Shown here: positions 43,316 to 47,526 of the stretch, one piece after another
Layout: the number at the start of each line of letters is the position of its first letter
Numbering within the stretch: position 1 is the stretch's first letter
From: Chloroflexota bacterium
GTDB taxonomy: Bacteria > Chloroflexota > UBA4733
Reading direction: 5' to 3'
DNA length: 47,526 nucleotides
Assembly (NCBI GenBank): GCA_023381555.1
Contig: JAMCRV010000087.1
Coordinates: 1-47,526 of the forward strand
The notes under the pieces: model-generated
What the model saw: only the letters and a program-made list of their open reading frames with translations
The model's database searches: none
Told to the model about the DNA's origin: nothing
Translations under genes and position numbers: made by a program

Positions 43316-44287
43316 GTGAATACAACGCTCGACCTTGCGCTTGAATGTGCTCGAGTCACCGAAGCAGCGGCCATCGCAGCTGGTCGCTGGCTCGGCCACG
43401 GAGACAATCACCGCGCCGATCAAGCGGCGGTAGAAGCCATGAGATCGACGCTGGACTCCCTCGATCTGCACGGCACCGTCGTCATCGGTGAAGGTGAGCG
43501 CGATGAGGCACCAATGCTGTTCATCGGCGAGCGGATCGGCAAGGAAGGCAACTTCGAGGTCGATATTGCGGTCGACCCGCTCGAAGGAACCAACCTCGTC
43601 GCTCGAGGGCAACCAGGATCCACCGCCGTCATCGCCGTCGCTGAGAAAGGCGGGCTCCTACACGCGCCGGACACCTATATGGAGAAGCTGATCGTCGGAC
43701 CGACAGCCGCCGGCAAAATTGACCTGAACTTCCCCGTGCGAGCCAATCTTCGCATCGTTGCTGATTCCCTGAGCCGGCGCATCGAGGAGCTCACCGTGGT
43801 CGTCTTGGACCGTGAGCGCCACCGCGACTTGATTCGAGAAATCCGGGAAGTAGGCGCACGGATCAAGATGATTCCTGATGGCGATCTTGGCGCCGCAATC
43901 TCTGTGGCAGTCTCAGGTACGGGTGATCACGTCGTCATGGGCACAGGCGGTGCTCCAGAAGGGGTCCTTGCCGCAGCTGCTCTCCGGTGCCTCGGTGGAG
44001 AGATCCTTGCTCGCATCAAGCCACGGAACGCCGAGGAAGCAACCCGCGCCGAAAGCATGGGGATCGCGCTCGATAGAGTCTACAACACGCGTGATCTTGC
44101 GAGTGGAGAACACGTCTTCTTCTGTGCCACAGGGGTCACCAGCGGAGACTTGCTCAAGGGGGTGCAGTACTTCGCGGGAGGCGCACGCACGCACTCGTTG
44201 GTGATGAGCCTTCAATCGGGCACGTTTCGGTTCCTCGACACGGTCCATATGTTTGATCGGTCGAAAATCCCTGGAGTGCGTCTCTAG
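43316..44287 (+). CDS. glpX: Class II fructose-1,6-bisphosphatase
   Basis: GlpX hydrolyses fructose 1,6-bisphosphate in gluconeogenesis or sugar-phosphate cycling and needs divalent metal. The 323 residues contain [18 protein letters not shown], the metal-binding [14 protein letters not shown], the [11 protein letters not shown] block and [21 protein letters not shown]. These are diagnostic of class II rather than class I enzymes. The start is GTG at 43316 with GGGGAGGAG 6 nt upstream. The TAG stop overlaps that of the convergent oppF-type gene within a shared CTAG. Confidence 0.97.
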   Translation: MNTTLDLALECARVTEAAAIAAGRWLGHGDNHRADQAAVEAMRSTLDSLDLHGTVVIGEGERDEAPMLFIGERIGKEGNFEVDIAVDPLEGTNLVARGQPGSTAVIAVAEKGGLLHAPDTYMEKLIVGPTAAGKIDLNFPVRANLRIVADSLSRRIEELTVVVLDRERHRDLIREIREVGARIKMIPDGDLGAAISVAVSGTGDHVVMGTGGAPEGVLAAAALRCLGGEILARIKPRNAEEATRAESMGIALDRVYNTRDLASGEHVFFCATGVTSGDLLKGVQYFAGGARTHSLVMSLQSGTFRFLDTVHMFDRSKIPGVRL

Positions 44288-45351
44288 CCTGTTGCCGTAG
44301 GGTGGAGCGGGATCGGCTCCGGCCCTGGCTGGGAGAAATGGCACGCAACGAGATGTCCGCGCCCTGAAATGTCACGCCACACCGGAATCTCTTCGCGACA
44401 GATATCCTGCGCGATAGGACAGCGAGTGTGGAAGACGCAGCCTGACGGGGGATTTACTGGGCTGGGAACGTCACCTGCCAGGATGATCCGCTCCCGCCGC
44501 TTCTCGAGCTTCGGATCGGGGATCGGGACCGCAGACAGGAGAGCCCGGGTGTACGGATGCTTTGGGGTTTCGTAGAGTTCATTGCGATCGGCAAGTTCCA
44601 CTATCTTTCCAAGATACATCACGGCTACTCGGTCTGAGATATGGCGGACGACTGAGAGATCGTGCGCGATGAAGAGGTAGGTCAGATCAAACTGCCCCTG
44701 CAAGTCCTCGAGAAGATTGATGATCTGGGCTCGGATAGATACATCCAGGGCGGAAATCGGCTCGTCGCAGACGATGAAATCGGGCTGCAGAGCGAGAGCG
44801 CGGGCGATACCGATGCGCTGGCGCTGTCCTCCCGAAAACTCGTGAGGGTAACGGTTCGCAAAGTACGGGTTGAGTCCGACGATCCGCAACAGTTCTTGCA
44901 CACGTTCCCGCAGCTCTGTTCGATTCGACACGAGGTGATGAATCTGGAGTGGTTCTCCAATGATGCTTCCGACCGTCATGCGGGGATTGAGCGACGCGTA
45001 GGGATCTTGGAAAATCATTTGCACGCTCTTCCGCATCCGCCGCATCGCTTCCCCTTGCAGTTGGGTGAGCTCAGCGTCTCCGAAGAAGACTCGACCAGTC
45101 GTAGGACGCGTCAACTGGAGAATGGCACGACCTGTCGTCGACTTACCACAGCCAGACTCACCGACGAGTCCCAGCGTCTCGCCCTTGTTGATCGTGAACG
45201 AGATATCGTCAACAGCTTTGACGGCGCCGACTCGCCGCTGAAGGAGGATTCCCGAAGTAATCGGGAAGTAGACTTTGAGATGCTCAACGCGCACCAGCGG
45301 CTGAGCGGTCGCTACTGATGCTGTGCTCGCTGCACTCGCTGCCGTGACCAT
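44284..45351 (-). CDS. oppF: Oligopeptide/dipeptide ABC transporter ATPase, OppF type
   Basis: The 355-residue ATPase drives peptide or related nickel/sugar import at the membrane. Walker A is [15 protein letters not shown], the Q-loop is [16 protein letters not shown], the signature is [15 protein letters not shown] and Walker B is [14 protein letters not shown]. The YFPITSGIL start and the C-terminal oligopeptide-transporter domain with cysteines in [15 protein letters not shown] are typical of OppF/DppF. It lies 48 nt after the oppD-type gene, so the two form a heterodimeric ATPase pair. Permease and binding-protein genes are not seen. Substrate unknown: this group also moves nickel and oligosaccharides. 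Confidence 0.95.
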   Translation of the reverse strand: MVTAASAASTASVATAQPLVRVEHLKVYFPITSGILLQRRVGAVKAVDDISFTINKGETLGLVGESGCGKSTTGRAILQLTRPTTGRVFFGDAELTQLQGEAMRRMRKSVQMIFQDPYASLNPRMTVGSIIGEPLQIHHLVSNRTELRERVQELLRIVGLNPYFANRYPHEFSGGQRQRIGIARALALQPDFIVCDEPISALDVSIRAQIINLLEDLQGQFDLTYLFIAHDLSVVRHISDRVAVMYLGKIVELADRNELYETPKHPYTRALLSAVPIPDPKLEKRRERIILAGDVPSPVNPPSGCVFHTRCPIAQDICREEIPVWRDISGRGHLVACHFSQPGPEPIPLHPTATG

Positions 45352-45399
45352 GACAGACTCTTCCTTCGCTGCTCGAGGAAACCTACACTGTGGTCAGGA

Positions 45400-46410
45400 T
45401 TAAACGGCTGCACCCAGCGCAGCGTAGCTCTCTTTGTTTACATCTCGGATGCACGCAGCATAGTGATCGGGTCCCACGATCCGCAACTCAGGCACCCCCT
45501 CCCGGCAGCGATCAATGGCAAAAGCGCAACGCGGCGCAAACGGACAAATCGCCGGAAGCGAAATGAGGTCTGGTGGCAGTCCTGGAATCGGGACGAGGCG
45601 TTCCTTGCGTTCTTCATCCAGACGTGGAATAGAGTTCAAGAGGCCCAGGGTGTACGGGTGTCGCGGATGCTCAAAGAGCACGTCCGTCGACGCCGTCTCG
45701 ACTGGCCGGCCAGCATACATCACCACAATGCGATCGGAGACACCAGCGACAACGCCCATGTCGTGGGTGATCAGAATCACCGCGGTGTTGAACTCCTTGC
45801 GTAGCTTGGCAATGAGCTCCAAGATCTGCGCCTGGATGGTCACGTCGAGGGCGGTTGTGGGCTCATCGGCGATGAGCAGCTGCGGGTTGCAAGAGAGCGC
45901 CATGGCAATCATCACGCGCTGGCGCATTCCCCCCGAAAACTGATGCGGATAGTCATCGATGCGACGCACTGCCGCAGGAATCCCTACGAGCTGCAACAGC
46001 TCGATTGCCCGCTTCTTCGCCTGCTTTGCGGTCATCCCCATGTGAAGCTGAATTGCCTCAGTGATTTGGCGCCCGACCGTGAGCACCGGGTTCAACGACG
46101 TCATCGGATCCTGAAAGATCATGGCGATCTGCTTGCCACGGACTCGGCGCATCTCTGCATCGCTGAGTTTCAACAGATCGCGACCAAGGAAAAGAATCTG
46201 CCCAGATGCAGTGCGGGCCGGTGGATGTGGTACCAACCGCATGATGGACATAGCAGTCACGCTCTTGCCACATCCGGACTCACCTACCAGGCCGAGCGTC
46301 TCTCCAGGCTCGACGGAGAAGGAGATCCCATCCACCGCTTTCACGATGCCGTCGCGTGTGTCGAAATAGACTCGCAGGTCGCGCACCTCGAGTAACGGCG
46401 CGCCAATCAC
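45400..46410 (-). CDS. oppD: Oligopeptide/dipeptide ABC transporter ATPase, OppD type
   Basis: This 336-residue ATPase pairs with the OppF-type protein downstream. Walker A is [18 protein letters not shown], the Q-loop IFQDPMTSLNPVLTVG, the signature FSGGMRQRVMIAMAL and Walker B LLIADEPTTALDVT. The C-terminal domain has the cysteine set CPFAPRCAFAIDRC. The start is GTG at 46408-46410 with GGGAGAGGAG 7 nt upstream. In most such operons binding-protein and permease genes lie immediately upstream; here the upstream sequence is about 320 nt without a gene and then an insertion sequence, so the transporter genes may have been separated. Confidence 0.95.
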   Translation of the reverse strand: MIGAPLLEVRDLRVYFDTRDGIVKAVDGISFSVEPGETLGLVGESGCGKSVTAMSIMRLVPHPPARTASGQILFLGRDLLKLSDAEMRRVRGKQIAMIFQDPMTSLNPVLTVGRQITEAIQLHMGMTAKQAKKRAIELLQLVGIPAAVRRIDDYPHQFSGGMRQRVMIAMALSCNPQLLIADEPTTALDVTIQAQILELIAKLRKEFNTAVILITHDMGVVAGVSDRIVVMYAGRPVETASTDVLFEHPRHPYTLGLLNSIPRLDEERKERLVPIPGLPPDLISLPAICPFAPRCAFAIDRCREGVPELRIVGPDHYAACIRDVNKESYAALGAAV

Positions 46411-46731
46411 GTCTGGACTCCTCTCCCTAAGCCCGCAGAGACGTTCAGTTCAACGGCCTTGCTCAGTATAAAATCGGGGGTATGGACCTAGATCACGGTC
46501 ACAACCCCGACCCGTGCACGAGGAGCCCTGAGCACCCGCCGAACCAAATGACACAGAGCACACGCCGGTGGATGCTCAACACACTCCTTAGAGTACCAAA
46601 TTGTAGGCTGGTGATTCCTAAGGAATTGCTCGTCCGCATCTGACAGCCAGGTCTCGTGACTGCAATTCCTCTTCCTGGTACGGCTCCGGAGCCGTCGCGC
46701 TTACCCACATCTCCGCGGGAGCGGTGGTTGA
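46411..46731. other. Gene-free interval between oppD and the IS4-like element
   Basis: No supported gene. A TATACT on the minus strand (46465-46470) might be the -10 of the oppDF promoter, but no good -35 accompanies it. A perfect GGAATTGC/GCAATTCC inverted repeat (46622-46629 and 46662-46669) lies toward the insertion sequence and could belong to its end or to a terminator. Confidence 0.4.
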
Positions 46732-47526
46732 GGCTCCGTCTGAGGTTGTACCTTGGCGGTGTTGAGCCAAACCAAGGAACAGCGGAGACGGAGCCATGGA
46801 CACGATAGCGGATGCCGCAGCGATTGCCAACCTGCCGACGGCGGAATTAGAGGAAGCCCTGGCGGAGTTTTTAGCGCCGGTGGCGGCGGAGCTGCCGGAC
46901 GAGCGCTTGCGGCGGGTGCTGGTGCAGGCAGTGCAGGGGATCGTGGGCAGTCAGTCGCCGGTGGTGACGGCGGTAGCGCGCGGGGTGGAGCGGGAGCAGG
47001 AGCATGTCTGGCCCCTGGCGAAGCGCATCTACCGCTTCCTGGCCAACGGGCGCTTCGGACATCGCCAGCTCTTGCGGGGCCTGGTGCGGATTGCCCGGCG
47101 AGCGGTGGCGGCGGTCAACCCGGCATATCTGGTGGTGGCGCTGGACCCGGTACACTTCGAGAAGCCCTACACCAAGCAGTTGGAGGCGGTCAGCACCGTT
47201 ATGAAGAGCACCCCGCCGGGACCGGACGGCGAGAAGCGGCTCACCCCGGGCTATCCGGCCGTCACCGCGGCGGTCGTCAATCTCCCGTCGCCGGTCGTCT
47301 GCTACGCCCGCTGGTTCTCCTACAAGACGAAGGACTTCCTGAGCGAGAACCGCGAACTCTGGCGGGCGATCGGGCAAACCAGGCGACTGTTCCCCCGGTC
47401 GGGTACCCCCTGGGTGGCGCTTTGTGGCGGACAGCGGCTTAGACGACCAAAAACTGTTCGGGCAGATGCGCCAGGCGCAGGCGGAATGCATCATCCGCGC
47501 CAGCCATCTGAACCGGATCGTCGAGG
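46732..47526 (+). mobile_element. IS4-like insertion sequence, left part
   Basis: The element continues beyond the window. Just before the transposase ATG, GGCTCCGTCT (46732-46741) is inversely repeated as AGACGGAGCC (46786-46795), with CCTTGG/CCAAGG nested inside. This forms a long potential hairpin that may limit translation. The outer boundary is not defined. Codon use is markedly G/C-ending (GCG, CTG, GTG, CGG) compared with the neighbouring genes, suggesting recent arrival. Confidence 0.6.
46796..47526 (+). pseudogene. IS4-like DDE transposase, apparent frameshift, cut by right edge
   Basis: From ATG 46796 frame 0 encodes MDTIADAAAIANLPTAELEE, a helical N-terminal domain, then YLVVALDPVHFEKPYTKQLE with the first catalytic Asp, and YARWFSYKTKDFLSENRELW. 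Near 47392-47420 the family-like sequence switches to the next frame, which reads FVADSGLDDQKLFGQMRQAQ with the second catalytic Asp and then IIRASHLNRIVE to the edge. Two runs of five C (47392-47396 and 47406-47410) mark the switch. This may be a mutation, a sequencing slip or programmed frameshifting. The Asp spacing and motifs suggest an IS4-type enzyme; family assignment is moderate. Confidence 0.65.

Overview
The window looks like chromosomal DNA of a bacterium from, or close to, the phylum Chloroflexota. This is an inference from gene content: a family of giant multi-pass membrane glycosyltransferase-like proteins with repeated extracytoplasmic beta-sandwich tails, a Rho factor with a very long Arg/Gly/Asn/Asp-rich N-terminal extension, a truncated transposase of a type common in that phylum, moderately high GC and frequent GTG/TTG starts. 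No rRNA or other direct taxonomic marker is present, so the assignment stays provisional.

Layout. 1-15.3 kb (minus strand): an unknown gene cut by the left edge, queA, three very large membrane proteins (DUF2723-like, PMT-like, PTPS_related/YfhO-like), a YhhQ-type queuosine-precursor transporter, a Tat-exported lipoprotein glycoside hydrolase, comF, a GT4 glycosyltransferase and rho. 15.6-20.2 kb: a D-2-hydroxyacid dehydrogenase, a 55-residue membrane protein, an unassigned structured RNA with its own promoter and terminator on the plus strand, a zinc-ribbon protein, trxA and csoR under a CsoR-type operator, a small basic protein, and a divergent PurP-like ATP-grasp protein. 20.4-23.9 kb (plus): ruvB behind a LexA-box-like site, then argF-argH. 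24.0-28.2 kb (minus): a second YfhO-like plus PMT-like pair. 28.4-31.7 kb: an accessory stretch with tRNA-Arg, transposase debris, tRNA-Thr and a two-gene operon (VWA protein plus a partner with three LPxI motifs). 31.8-36.3 kb: aldo/keto reductase, a DUF624-like membrane protein, dprA and nth. 36.4-38.2 kb: an apparently intact IS200/IS605 element with divergent tnpA and tnpB. 38.3-44.3 kb: anmK and a sugar kinase (cell-wall recycling), gnd, an orphan response regulator, a small membrane protein and glpX. 44.3-46.4 kb: two oligopeptide-ABC ATPase genes (minus). 46.7 kb to the end: an IS4-like DDE transposase with an apparent frameshift.

How the genes fit together. The membrane glycosyltransferases, the GT4 enzyme, the exported glycoside hydrolase and the anmK/kinase pair all point to envelope glycan synthesis and turnover. 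queA and the YhhQ transporter form the visible part of queuosine salvage. ruvB, dprA, nth and comF are DNA repair or uptake genes scattered among them. gnd and glpX are central carbon genes. The least explained items are the RNA at about 16.98-17.26 kb, the PurP homologue lacking its glycine-rich loop, the VWA/LPxI pair, and a glycosyltransferase junction where two ORFs are separated only by an in-frame TAG followed at once by TTG.
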